From positions 1 through 51,922 of the forward strand of contig NZ_MSJQ01000003.1 in assembly GCF_014596515.1 (NCBI RefSeq): a DNA stretch of 51,922 nucleotides, given 5' to 3'. Below, piece by piece: positions 8,949 to 17,749 of the stretch; positions within the stretch are counted from its first letter, which is position 1; every line of letters starts with the position of its first letter. The position numbers were made by a program, and so were the translations under genes. The notes under the pieces were generated by a model, which was not told where the DNA came from, ran no database searches, and was given only the letters and a program-made list of their open reading frames with translations. The stretch is from Streptomyces sp. CBMA156 (GTDB lineage: Bacteria; Actinomycetota; Actinomycetes; Streptomycetales; Streptomycetaceae).

Positions 8949-9158
8949 ATGGATCCCACCGAACTCACCCCGCCCGAGGCAGCCCGCTGGGCCGCCAGGG
9001 CCGGACTCGCCCTGCCGGCCGAGCGCCACGCCGCGGTGGCGGCCACCGCCGAGCACATCGGCTCCGTCGTCGCCGTCCTGCGGGAGCTGGACTTCGGGGA
9101 CACCCCGCCCGCCTCCGTCTACCGCGCGGGAGGGGAGAGCCCCGATGCAGCCGTATGA
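8949..9158 (+). CDS. AtzG-like small protein (DUF4089-like)
   Basis: The product has 69 residues. It reads as a single helical domain (EAARWAARAGLALPAERHAAV, then IGSVVAVLRELDF) of the AtzG/DUF4089 type, short partners of amidase-signature hydrolases. The gene overlaps the start of the amidase by 14 bases, which fits a two-subunit enzyme. By analogy with AtzG-AtzE it would stabilise the amidase. Family call by pattern, fairly sure. Confidence 0.75.
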   Translation: MDPTELTPPEAARWAARAGLALPAERHAAVAATAEHIGSVVAVLRELDFGDTPPASVYRAGGESPDAAV

Positions 9159-10557
9159 GCTGACCCTCGCCGGCGCCGCGACGGAGATCCGCGAGCGGCG
9201 GCTCTCCCCGGTCGAACTGGTCGACTCGGTCCTCGGCCGCCTCGACCGGGTGGAGCCGTACCTCGGCGCGTACGTCTCCGTCGCCCGCGACCAGGCGCGC
9301 GAGACGGCGCGCGAGGCCGAGCGGGAGATCGCCCGGGGCGGGTACCGGGGGCCGCTGCACGGCGTCCCGGTCGGCCTCAAGGACCTGATCGACGTCGCCG
9401 GAACGCCCACCACGGCCGGCTCCCGGGTCCGGGACGGCCACCGCGCGACCGCCGACAGCACCGTCGCCGCCCGGCTGCGGGCCGCCGGCGCCGTCCTGGC
9501 CGGCAAGACCCACACCCACGAGTTCGCCTACGGCCTGACCACCCCGCAGACCGGCAACGCCTGGGACCGCGACCGGATCGCCGGAGGTTCCAGCGGCGGA
9601 TCCGCCGTCGCGGTGGCCTCCGGCGCGGCGACCTTCGCGCTCGGCACGGACACCGGCGGGTCGATCCGGGTGCCCGCCGCGCTGAACGGGATGGTCGGCC
9701 TCAAACCGACCTACGGGCTGGTGCCCCGCCACGGCGTCACCCCGCTGTCCTGGTCCCTCGACCACGTAGGCCCGATCACCCGCACCGTCGAGGACGCCGC
9801 CCTGGTGCTGGGCGCCCTCGTCGGCCACGACCCGCGCGACCCCGCCTCGCAGGCCGCCCCCGCCGCCGACTACCGGCCCGGGCCGGACCCGGACCTGACG
9901 GGTCTGCGCGTCGGCGTGCCGGCCGACTACTACGTCGACCACGTCGACCCGGAGGTGGCGGCCGCCGTCCACCGCGCCGTCGCCCGGCTGGAGGTGCTCG
10001 GCGCCCGGCTCGTCGAGGTCGGGATCCCGATGGCCCGCTACCTGCTGCCCACCCTGTGGGGCCTGGTGGCGCCCGAGGCCAGCGCCTACCACGCGGCCAC
10101 GCTGCGCACCGTCCCCGAGCTGTACCAGGCCGACGTCCGGGTCCTGCTGGAGGCCGGCGAGCTGATCGGCGCGGTCGACTACCTGCGCGCCCAGCGCGCC
10201 CGGACGCTGATCAGGGAGGCCTGGGCGCGACTCCTGGAGGAGGTCGACGTGATCGCGGCCCCGACGGTCCCGATGACGGCGGTACCGGCCGGTCAGGAGA
10301 CGGTCACCTGGCCGGACGGCACGGTCGAAAGCGTCGCGGACGCCTACGTCCGGCTCTCCGCCCCGGCCAACGTCACCGGTGTGCCCGCGCTGTCCGTGCC
10401 GGTCGGCCGGGACGCGGCGGGCCTGCCGATCGGCCTGCAACTGCTCGGGCGGCCGCTCGGCGAGCGGACGCTGCTGCGGGTGGGCCACGCCTACGAGCGG
10501 ACGCAGCCCGCGCGGTCGCTCGCACCGGTCCTCCCCGCGGACGGCCCCCCGGCCTAA
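9145..10557 (+). CDS. Amidase-signature hydrolase (AtzE/GatA-like)
   Basis: The product has 470 residues from an ATG at 9145 with GGGAGGGGAG upstream. The Ser-cisSer-Lys triad region is intact: GLKDLIDVAGTPTTAG with the catalytic Lys, then GGSSGGSAVAVASGAA and LGTDTGGSIRVPAALNG. It hydrolyses an amide, with substrate unknown. The AtzG-like partner gene just upstream favours a catabolic amidase over GatA of the tRNA amidotransferase; no gatB or gatC is adjacent. The nearby TetR motif suggests ligand-controlled expression. Confidence 0.92.
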   Translation: MQPYELTLAGAATEIRERRLSPVELVDSVLGRLDRVEPYLGAYVSVARDQARETAREAEREIARGGYRGPLHGVPVGLKDLIDVAGTPTTAGSRVRDGHRATADSTVAARLRAAGAVLAGKTHTHEFAYGLTTPQTGNAWDRDRIAGGSSGGSAVAVASGAATFALGTDTGGSIRVPAALNGMVGLKPTYGLVPRHGVTPLSWSLDHVGPITRTVEDAALVLGALVGHDPRDPASQAAPAADYRPGPDPDLTGLRVGVPADYYVDHVDPEVAAAVHRAVARLEVLGARLVEVGIPMARYLLPTLWGLVAPEASAYHAATLRTVPELYQADVRVLLEAGELIGAVDYLRAQRARTLIREAWARLLEEVDVIAAPTVPMTAVPAGQETVTWPDGTVESVADAYVRLSAPANVTGVPALSVPVGRDAAGLPIGLQLLGRPLGERTLLRVGHAYERTQPARSLAPVLPADGPPA

Positions 10558-10575
10558 ACGCAAGAATTGCGCTTT
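10556..10575. promoter_or_regulatory. Operator-like palindrome before the TetR gene
   Basis: AAACGCAAGAATTGCGCTTT sits between the amidase stop and the TetR start, with CGCAA-GAA-TTGCG at its core. It shares AACGCAA and CTTT with both arms of the inverted repeat at 8779-8847, which points to autoregulation. Confidence 0.65.
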
Positions 10576-10586
10576 AAGATGACGGT

Positions 10587-11162
10587 ATGAGTCCTCGGCA
10601 GATGGTCCGCCCGGGTGGGCGCAGCGCCCGGGTCCAGGAAGCGGTGCACACCGCTGTGCGTGAGCTGCTCGCGGAGGTCGGCCGCGAACAGCTCACCGTG
10701 CCGATGGTCGCCCAGCGGGCCGGAGTCACCCCGTCGACGGTCTACCGCCGCTGGGGCGACCTCGCCGAGCTGCTGTCGGACGTCGCGGTGGAACGGCTGC
10801 GCCCCGACGCCGAGCCGCAGGACCGCGGCGACCTGCGCGCCGACCTCACGGCCTGGGCCGCACAGTTCCTCGACGAGATGGGCTCGGCTTCCGGCCGCGC
10901 CTACGTCCGCGACGCCCTGCTCGGCGACCCGGACGGCGGCAACGCCGGCCAGTGCTCGGCCTACGCCGCCGAGCAGCTCGACCTCGTCCTCGCCCGGGCC
11001 CGCGCCCGCGGCGAGGACGCCCCCGAGGTGGAGACCGCGATGGACCGCGTCGTCGCCCCCCTGATGTACCGGATCCTCTTCCGCCCCTCCGGCCTCGACG
11101 CCGACTACGCCCGCCGGCTGGTCGCCGGCCTCCTCGGCGATCCGCCCGGTGAGACGACCTGA
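10587..11162 (+). CDS. TetR-family transcriptional regulator
   Basis: The product has 191 residues. The N-terminal helix-turn-helix reads LTVPMVAQRAGVTPSTVYRR followed by WGDLAELL, the standard TetR DNA-binding unit. The rest is a helical ligand-binding and dimer domain. It follows the amidase by 29 bases on the same strand. The three matching motif copies (two at 8779-8847, one at 10556-10575) make it the likely repressor of the MBL and AtzG-amidase genes and of itself. Inducer unknown. Confidence 0.9.
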   Translation: MSPRQMVRPGGRSARVQEAVHTAVRELLAEVGREQLTVPMVAQRAGVTPSTVYRRWGDLAELLSDVAVERLRPDAEPQDRGDLRADLTAWAAQFLDEMGSASGRAYVRDALLGDPDGGNAGQCSAYAAEQLDLVLARARARGEDAPEVETAMDRVVAPLMYRILFRPSGLDADYARRLVAGLLGDPPGETT

Positions 11163-11288
11163 CAAGCGGTCATATCCCTTGGCCGGAACGTGAATGGGCG
11201 CTGTGCGAAGTGCGGCACCGCGCGCCCGTCCGTGCGTTAACCTCCTTTTGGCATGGACACATGCCGACCTCACGACTGGGGGAATCGC

Positions 11289-13220
11289 ATGGCAGTCGGA
11301 CGACGGCAACTCCTCACCTCCGTCGCGCTCACCGCCCTCGCCGCGCCCGTCCTGGCCAGGGGCACCGAGACCCGCGCGGCCGCCGCCCCGGGCGCGGCCA
11401 TCGGCTCCGGGCCGTTGTTCATGCAGGTCGTCGCGCACGAGGACGACGACATCCTGTTCATGAACCCGGACCTGTCCAACGCGATCGCGGACGGCACGCC
11501 GTCCGTCACGGTGTTCGTCACCGCCGGGAACGGGAGCGGTGACCCGTGCGCCACGGTCTGCTGGGACACCGCCGGAGAGCCGCTGCGCACCTGGAACCGG
11601 CAGATGGGCGCCGTCAACGCCTACTCCCTGATGGCCGGGGTCGGTGACAGCGACCCGGCGACCGACGAGGTCGGGCACTGGACGGTCGAGGCGTGGACGG
11701 TGGCGGGCAAGCAGGTCGAACGGTACGTCCTCAAGGGGCGGCCGGTGCACCTGGTCTTCCTCAACCTGCACGACGCCAAGCTCGGCGACGTCCTGGCCGG
11801 CGCCACCGACACCACGATCGTCCCGGTCGGCAGCCCGCTGTCCGGGCCGTCGACCTACACGGCCGCGGACGTCGTCGAGGTGCTGCTCCAGTTGATGGCG
11901 ACGTACCGGCCGACCGTGCTCAGGGCCCAGGACGAACTCCCGGACAGCCGCTACTCGCGCGACCACACGGACCACGTCGCCGCCGCGAAGTTCGCGGGCG
12001 AGGCGGGCCGGCTGTACGGCGGCTCCCTGATCCAGGTGAACTACCGGGACTACAACATCGGCGACTGCCCGGCCAACCTCGACCAGCCGACGACCGCCAC
12101 CAAGGACGCGGTGTTCGCCGCGTACGCCAGCCACGACCACTCGTCGGGGAACTACCTGCCCTCCTGGTTCTCCCGGATGTACTACCGCTGGTCGCGGGGC
12201 ACCTCCTGGGCCGGGGCGAACCAGGACGGCCGGCCGCAGGTCTTCGTCGTCCGGGCCGGCGCCCTCCACACGTCCTGGCGCCAGACGGACGGCAGCTGGG
12301 GAGGCCCGCTGCGGCTGGCGGACCCGGGCGGGCGGCTGGCCCCCGGCATCACGCTCGGCACCCACGCCGACGGCCGGCTGGAGGTCTTCGCCCGGCGCCT
12401 GACCGACCACCACATCGTCTCCCTGCCGCAGGGCACGCCCAACGGCTGGTGGTCGGACACGTGGACCGACCACGGCAACCCCAACGCCGGGTCCGGCAAC
12501 GAGGCCCAGGTCGGCGTGCCCGTGGTGGCGGCCTCCCAGGACGGGCGGCTGGAGATCTTCGTCAAGAACGGCGGCGGCGGCCTCAGCACCACCGGGCAGA
12601 GCACCCCGAGCGGCGCGTGGGCGGGCACCTGGGCGGACCTGGGCGGCACCGACCTCCAGGACCCGGTCGCCGCGATCCGCGACGGCGTCGGGACGATCGA
12701 GGTCTTCGCGAGCACCCGCAACGGGATCCTGAGCTGGCGGCAGGGCGCTCCGAACGGCGCCTTCGGCCCTCCCGGCGCGATCCCGGGCGCCCGGCCGGCG
12801 AGCCCGCCCAAGGCCGCGCTCGACCAGGACGGCCGCATCGAACTCGCCTACCGCGAGGTGGGCACCGGCGCGATGCTGGTCAGCTACCAGGTCAGGCCCG
12901 GCGGTTCGTGGAGCCAGGCCCCGGCCGCCCTCGGCGGGCACGGGGGAGTGGGCGAGCCGGCCGCGGCCACCCTCGCGGGACGGGTCGTCCTGTTCGAGCG
13001 CAACCGCGGCGGCGGCGTGAGCACCACCGCCCAGAACACCCCGAACTCCGGCTACGGCCCCTGGCAGGACCTCGGAGGCACCGTCCTCGACCACCCGGCC
13101 GCGACCGTCGACGGCGCCGGCGTCCTCCACCTGTTCGCCATCGGCACGGACGGCCGCGTCTACTACCGCACGGGCACGACGCCCAGCGCCTTCGGCAGCT
13201 GGCAGGTCCTCCCGCTCTGA
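11289..13220 (+). CDS. Secreted PIG-L deacetylase with C-terminal propeller-like lectin domain
   Basis: The product has 643 residues from an ATG at 11289. A twin-arginine-like signal (MAVGRRQLLTSVALTALAA) precedes the PIG-L/LmbE domain with the metal motif VVAHEDDDILFMNPDL and DHTDHVAAAKFA. Zinc-dependent deacetylases of this family act on N-acetylglucosamine-type groups. From about residue 310 there are repeated blocks of about 50 residues (WAGANQDGRPQVFVVRAGAL, ASQDGRLEIFVKNGGGGLS, and so on) forming a beta-propeller like PLL-type sugar-binding proteins. The layout suggests a polysaccharide deacetylase exported folded. Confidence 0.88.
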   Translation: MAVGRRQLLTSVALTALAAPVLARGTETRAAAAPGAAIGSGPLFMQVVAHEDDDILFMNPDLSNAIADGTPSVTVFVTAGNGSGDPCATVCWDTAGEPLRTWNRQMGAVNAYSLMAGVGDSDPATDEVGHWTVEAWTVAGKQVERYVLKGRPVHLVFLNLHDAKLGDVLAGATDTTIVPVGSPLSGPSTYTAADVVEVLLQLMATYRPTVLRAQDELPDSRYSRDHTDHVAAAKFAGEAGRLYGGSLIQVNYRDYNIGDCPANLDQPTTATKDAVFAAYASHDHSSGNYLPSWFSRMYYRWSRGTSWAGANQDGRPQVFVVRAGALHTSWRQTDGSWGGPLRLADPGGRLAPGITLGTHADGRLEVFARRLTDHHIVSLPQGTPNGWWSDTWTDHGNPNAGSGNEAQVGVPVVAASQDGRLEIFVKNGGGGLSTTGQSTPSGAWAGTWADLGGTDLQDPVAAIRDGVGTIEVFASTRNGILSWRQGAPNGAFGPPGAIPGARPASPPKAALDQDGRIELAYREVGTGAMLVSYQVRPGGSWSQAPAALGGHGGVGEPAAATLAGRVVLFERNRGGGVSTTAQNTPNSGYGPWQDLGGTVLDHPAATVDGAGVLHLFAIGTDGRVYYRTGTTPSAFGSWQVLPL

Positions 13221-13227
13221 CCGCCCG

Positions 13228-13265
13228 CCGGCGGCCGACCGGGTACGCCCCCGGCCGGCCGCCGG
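13228..13265 (+). terminator. Strong hairpin terminator after the PIG-L gene
   Basis: A 16-bp stem with one mismatch (13228-13243 with 13250-13265) and a 6-base loop TACGCC begins eight bases after the stop codon. It also faces the convergent small gene at 13288-13578 and may serve both strands. Confidence 0.75.
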
Positions 13266-13287
13266 ACCGGTGTCACGATGCCCGGCC

Positions 13288-13578
13288 TCAAGGGCGGAGC
13301 GGGCCGCAGCCGGTGACGGTGCCGGTCCACCAGCCGGGTCCATCGGCTTCCCGCCAGGCGATCTCAAGTCGGCGGTGGGCGAGTTCCTCGGCCCTGCGGT
13401 GCAGGGCCGCCTGTGCGGTTCCGGGCTCCCCGGACGGGGCGGGGTCGTCGAGCCTGCCGTCGGCCACACCCCTCGGCTCGTCGAAGTGGACGGCGAAGCG
13501 CCACTCGTCCGGCGTGCGGAACAGCACGAGTGTCGTCGGAGTGCCGTGGGCCCACCAGTACCGCTTCGTCCTTTCCAC
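13288..13578 (-). CDS. Small conserved-looking hypothetical protein
   Basis: The product has 96 residues, starting MERTKRYWWAHGTPTTLVLF. Tryptophan and aromatic positions (DEWRFAVHFDEP, WREADGPGWW) suggest a small folded domain, and the codon bias is that of a real gene. No domain is recognized. It is convergent with the PIG-L gene. Confidence 0.6.
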   Translation of the reverse strand: MERTKRYWWAHGTPTTLVLFRTPDEWRFAVHFDEPRGVADGRLDDPAPSGEPGTAQAALHRRAEELAHRRLEIAWREADGPGWWTGTVTGCGPLRP

Positions 13579-13625
13579 GGCGGCACGCTATCGGCACCGC
13601 CCTCCGTGGAGCCCGTCCGGGCAGG

Positions 13626-14084
13626 CTACGGCTGCGCCGGGGGCGGGGCGAGGAGCATCGGCCAGTCGCCGTCGGGGCCGAGGAGGTCATCGAGCGGGGT
13701 GTCCGGTGCGGCGACGAGGACCATCGTGCCCTCGGAGAGCCGGGCGGCCACCTCAGGGGCGACGGCCGCCTCGGCGCGCAGGACGACGAGGGCCTCCGGG
13801 TCGGCGGCCGAGCGCAGCGGGAAGTCCGCCGGGCTGCTCTCCGTCCGTGCCAGCACGGCCGGGTGGACGGCGATGCCGACCGTCAGCCGGCCGTCGGCGT
13901 ACGCGTGCTCGGCCCAGCCGTCGGTCTGCACCAGGTAGAGGACCTCGTCGCCCTCGTAGCAGTTCCCGCCGAGCCGTTCCACGGCCTGCTCCCCGGGGGT
14001 GCCGTCGGGGTCGGCGACCAGGACGGCCACCGGGGCGTCCGGCTCGTCGGGGTCGAGGCCGGAACGGACGTACAGACGGGCCAT
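13626..14084 (-). CDS. Hypothetical protein
   Basis: The product has 152 residues from an ATG at 14084 preceded by GGAGGT. It is acidic, mixed alpha/beta, with LVADPDGTPGEQAVERLGG and EVLYLVQTDGWAEHAYADG. No catalytic motif or known family is recognized. It may share a transcript with the small gene at 13288-13578 (41-base gap). Confidence 0.65.
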   Translation of the reverse strand: MARLYVRSGLDPDEPDAPVAVLVADPDGTPGEQAVERLGGNCYEGDEVLYLVQTDGWAEHAYADGRLTVGIAVHPAVLARTESSPADFPLRSAADPEALVVLRAEAAVAPEVAARLSEGTMVLVAAPDTPLDDLLGPDGDWPMLLAPPPAQP

Positions 14085-14160
14085 GGCGGCACCTCCGGGT
14101 CGGACAGCGGGTCGGGCCCCAGTACACACGGCGCCACCGACATCGCCGCCGGTGGGGCCG

Positions 14161-14592
14161 TCAGCCGCCGTCCATCAGGCGGTACATGCCGATCGAGCCG
14201 TGGGTGGCGGTGTCCGCGAAGCCGAACTTCTCGTAGAGGAAGCGCGCCGGGCCGTCGGCGATCAGCGAGACGTAGGCGGTGGCGGGCGCCCGGCGTTCCA
14301 GTTCCCCGGTGAGCGCGGCCATGATGCGCCGGCCGAGGCCGTGGCCCTGGTGGGCGGGGTGCACGCAGATGTCGGTGATCTGGAACGCGGTGCCGCCGTC
14401 GCCGATGATCCGGCCCATGCCGATCGGCTCGCCCGCGTGATGGAGGACCACGCCGTACCAGGTGTTGGGCAGGGCGAGCGCGACCGCCTCGGGGGCCTTG
14501 TCGGAGAGGCCGGCGTCGGTGCGCAGGCGCCGGAAGACCTCGACGGTGGGCGCACCGGGGCGTAGTTCGTAAGGGTCAGCAATCGAGTTCAT
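14161..14592 (-). CDS. GNAT-family N-acetyltransferase
   Basis: The product has 143 residues. The acetyl-CoA binding motif is CVHPAHQGHGLGRRIM (the Q/RxxGxG/A loop), preceded by the strand AFQITDI and followed by YEKFGF near the C-terminus. This is the compact single-domain GNAT type. The acceptor is unknown. It is divergent from hypX with a 146-base gap. Confidence 0.88.
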   Translation of the reverse strand: MNSIADPYELRPGAPTVEVFRRLRTDAGLSDKAPEAVALALPNTWYGVVLHHAGEPIGMGRIIGDGGTAFQITDICVHPAHQGHGLGRRIMAALTGELERRAPATAYVSLIADGPARFLYEKFGFADTATHGSIGMYRLMDGG

Positions 14593-14738
14593 GGCTTACA
14601 TTCTATCGATGGGTGCGCCCGTGCCGTTCCGGCCGCTCGGGTGAACGCGCGGTGCGACATGCCGGACGGAGCAGGGGGTCGCTCGGACGGAGGCGATGAT
14701 CGCCGGGTTCCCGGAGCCCCACCCCATCGGAGGCGGAC

Positions 14739-16427
14739 ATGCGGATTCTTCTCCTCGCCAGCGCGTTCAACAGCCTCAGCCAGCGGCTGCACGCCGAACT
14801 GCGCGACCGGCGCCACACCGTCGACCTCCAACTGGCCGGTGACGACGTGGAGTTGCGTGACTCGGTGCGCCGGCTGCGGCCCGACCTGGTGCTCGCCCCG
14901 ATGCTGCGCACGGCGATCCCGCGCGACATCTGGACGCGGCTGACCTGCCTGATCGTCCACCCGGGACCGCCGGGCGACCGAGGCCCGTCCTCACTCGACC
15001 GGGCGATCCAGGAGGGCCGCACCGAATGGGGCGTCACGGTGCTCCAGGCCGAGGCGGAGATGGACGCCGGACCGGTCTGGGCCTGGGCGCCCTGCCTGCT
15101 GCCCGAGTACGGCAAGAGCGACCTGTACCGCAACGAGGTCGCCGACGCGGCGGTGGCGGCCGCACTGCTCGCCGTGGAGCGCTTCGCCTCCGGCACGTAC
15201 CCGCCGCAAAAGCAGTCCGGCCCCGGCTGGAGCGCCACCGTGCGCACCCGGCCCGTCCTGCGTCAGGAGGAACGCCGGATCGACTGGACGGCGGAGCCCA
15301 CCGAGGCGGTGCTGCGCCGGCTCCGTGCCGCGGACTCCAGGCCCGGGGTGCTCGACCGGCTGTGCGGCGGCGAGTGGTACCTGCACGGCGGGCACCGCGA
15401 GCCGGTGCTGCGCGGCGCCCCGGGTGAGCTGCTCGCCACCCGGGCCGGCGCGGTGTGCCGGGCGACGGTGGACGGCGCGGTGTGGATCCCCGAACTGCGC
15501 CGCCGCACGCCCGGCGGCCCCGCGGGCGTCAAGCTCCCGGCGGCGACGGCGCTCGGCGGCCTGCTGCCGGCCCTGCCGGAGGTCCCGGCGCCGCTGATGC
15601 CGGAGGAGCAGGACGGCCCCGTCTGGTCGGACATCCGCTACCGCGAGGCCGGCCCGGTGGGCCTCCTGCGCTTCTCGTTCCCGGGCGGCGCGATGTCCAC
15701 CGGCCACTGCCGGCGGCTGCTGGCCGCGTACCGCTTCGCCGCCGCCCGCCCGACCTCGGTGCTGGTGCTCGGCGGCGGCCGGGACTTCTTCTCCAACGGC
15801 ATCCACCTCAACGTCATCGAGGCCGCGCCGGACCCGGCCACCGAGTCCTGGGACAACATCACCGCGATGGACGAGCTGGTCGACGCGGTGCTCACCACCA
15901 CCGACCGGCTGGTGGTCGCCGCGATCGGGGGCAACGCGGCAGCCGGCGGGATGATGCTGGCGCTGGCCGCGGACGAGGTGTGGTGCCGCGGCGGCTCTGT
16001 CCTCAACCCGCACTACCGGCTGATGGGGCTGTACGGGTCGGAGTACTGGACGTACACCCTCCCGCGCCGGGTGGGCCCGGCGGCGGCCGAGCGGCTGACC
16101 CACCAGGCGCTGCCGCTGTCCGCGGCCACCGCCGAGCGGATCGGCCTGGTCGACCGGGTGCTCGGCTGCGGCCCCGAGGAGTTCGCGCCGGGCGCGGCCC
16201 ACCTGGCCGGGCTGCTCGCCGCCTCGCCCACCACCCAGCAGCGGATCGCGGCGAAGAAGGCCGCGCGGGAGGCCGACGAGCGGGCCAAGCCGCTCGACGC
16301 CTACCGGGAGGAGGAGCTCGCGGTGATGCACCGGCAGTTCTTCACACCCGAATCGCCGTACCACGCGCTGCGATCCGCGTTCGTCCGCAAGCGCCCGGTG
16401 GCGACGGGGGCCGCGGCGCGAGCGTGA
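14739..16427 (+). CDS. hypX: [NiFe]-hydrogenase maturation factor HypX (CO ligand synthesis)
   Basis: The product has 562 residues, the usual HypX size. Residues 1 to about 270 form a formyltransferase-like domain (MRILLLASAFNSLSQRLHAE, then LIVHPGPPGDRGPSSLDRAI). Residues of about 300 to 545 form an enoyl-CoA hydratase/crotonase-like domain (RDFFSNGIHLNVIE, IGGNAAAGGMMLALAADEV, NPHYRLMGLYGSEYW). In known systems HypX turns a formyl group from formyl-tetrahydrofolate into CO, via formyl-CoA, for the active-site Fe in aerobic conditions. It is the first gene of the hydrogenase locus, which fits an enzyme made in air. Confidence 0.92.
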   Translation: MRILLLASAFNSLSQRLHAELRDRRHTVDLQLAGDDVELRDSVRRLRPDLVLAPMLRTAIPRDIWTRLTCLIVHPGPPGDRGPSSLDRAIQEGRTEWGVTVLQAEAEMDAGPVWAWAPCLLPEYGKSDLYRNEVADAAVAAALLAVERFASGTYPPQKQSGPGWSATVRTRPVLRQEERRIDWTAEPTEAVLRRLRAADSRPGVLDRLCGGEWYLHGGHREPVLRGAPGELLATRAGAVCRATVDGAVWIPELRRRTPGGPAGVKLPAATALGGLLPALPEVPAPLMPEEQDGPVWSDIRYREAGPVGLLRFSFPGGAMSTGHCRRLLAAYRFAAARPTSVLVLGGGRDFFSNGIHLNVIEAAPDPATESWDNITAMDELVDAVLTTTDRLVVAAIGGNAAAGGMMLALAADEVWCRGGSVLNPHYRLMGLYGSEYWTYTLPRRVGPAAAERLTHQALPLSAATAERIGLVDRVLGCGPEEFAPGAAHLAGLLAASPTTQQRIAAKKAAREADERAKPLDAYREEELAVMHRQFFTPESPYHALRSAFVRKRPVATGAAARA

Positions 16428-16469
16428 CCCGAACGGCCCCGTCCGGCTTGCCTCCTCCGGTGCCGGCCC

Positions 16470-16495
16470 GGGCCGCGCGGACCGGCGCGCGGCCC
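16470..16495 (+). terminator. Perfect hairpin between hypX and the small subunit gene
   Basis: GGGCCGCGCG at 16470-16479 pairs perfectly with CGCGCGGCCC at 16486-16495 around a 6-base loop. It lies 43 bases after the hypX stop and about 65 before the small subunit ATG, and may separate or tune the two transcripts. Confidence 0.55.
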
Positions 16496-16560
16496 CGGCC
16501 GTTGCTATGACTGGCATTCGAGCCAATACGTCCGGCTCCCATCCCCGAGGAGGCATCCTC

Positions 16561-17625
<1,065 letters not shown>

Positions 17626-17633
17626 CGCCCCGG

Positions 17634-17659
17634 GGCCGCGCGCCGTCGGGCGCGCGGCC
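17634..17659 (+). other. Perfect 11-bp hairpin between the two hydrogenase subunit genes
   Basis: 17634-17644 pairs perfectly with 17649-17659 around the loop GTCG, starting nine bases after the small subunit stop. Directly after it, between 17690 and 17735, are short direct repeats of GCTCGCACAGACCCC. It could be a processing or stability element, or a partial terminator. Confidence 0.6.
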
Positions 17660-17749
17660 CGCCGCCGACCCAGGCCCGCTCGCCGACCCCGGTCGCACAG
17701 ACCCCCGCTCGCACAGACCCCGCTCGCAGACAAGGACACGACAGACACG

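Noticed and set aside
9145..10557. GatA subunit of the tRNA amidotransferase
   Set aside because: No gatB or gatC nearby; an AtzG-like partner and a TetR operator point to a catabolic amidase.
10554..13586. 1010-codon minus-strand open frame
   Set aside because: Antisense of the TetR and PIG-L genes, with no motif or ribosome site.
16507..16560. Longer N-terminus for the hydrogenase small subunit
   Set aside because: GAGGAGG precedes the ATG at 16561 and the extra residues do not look like a Tat signal.
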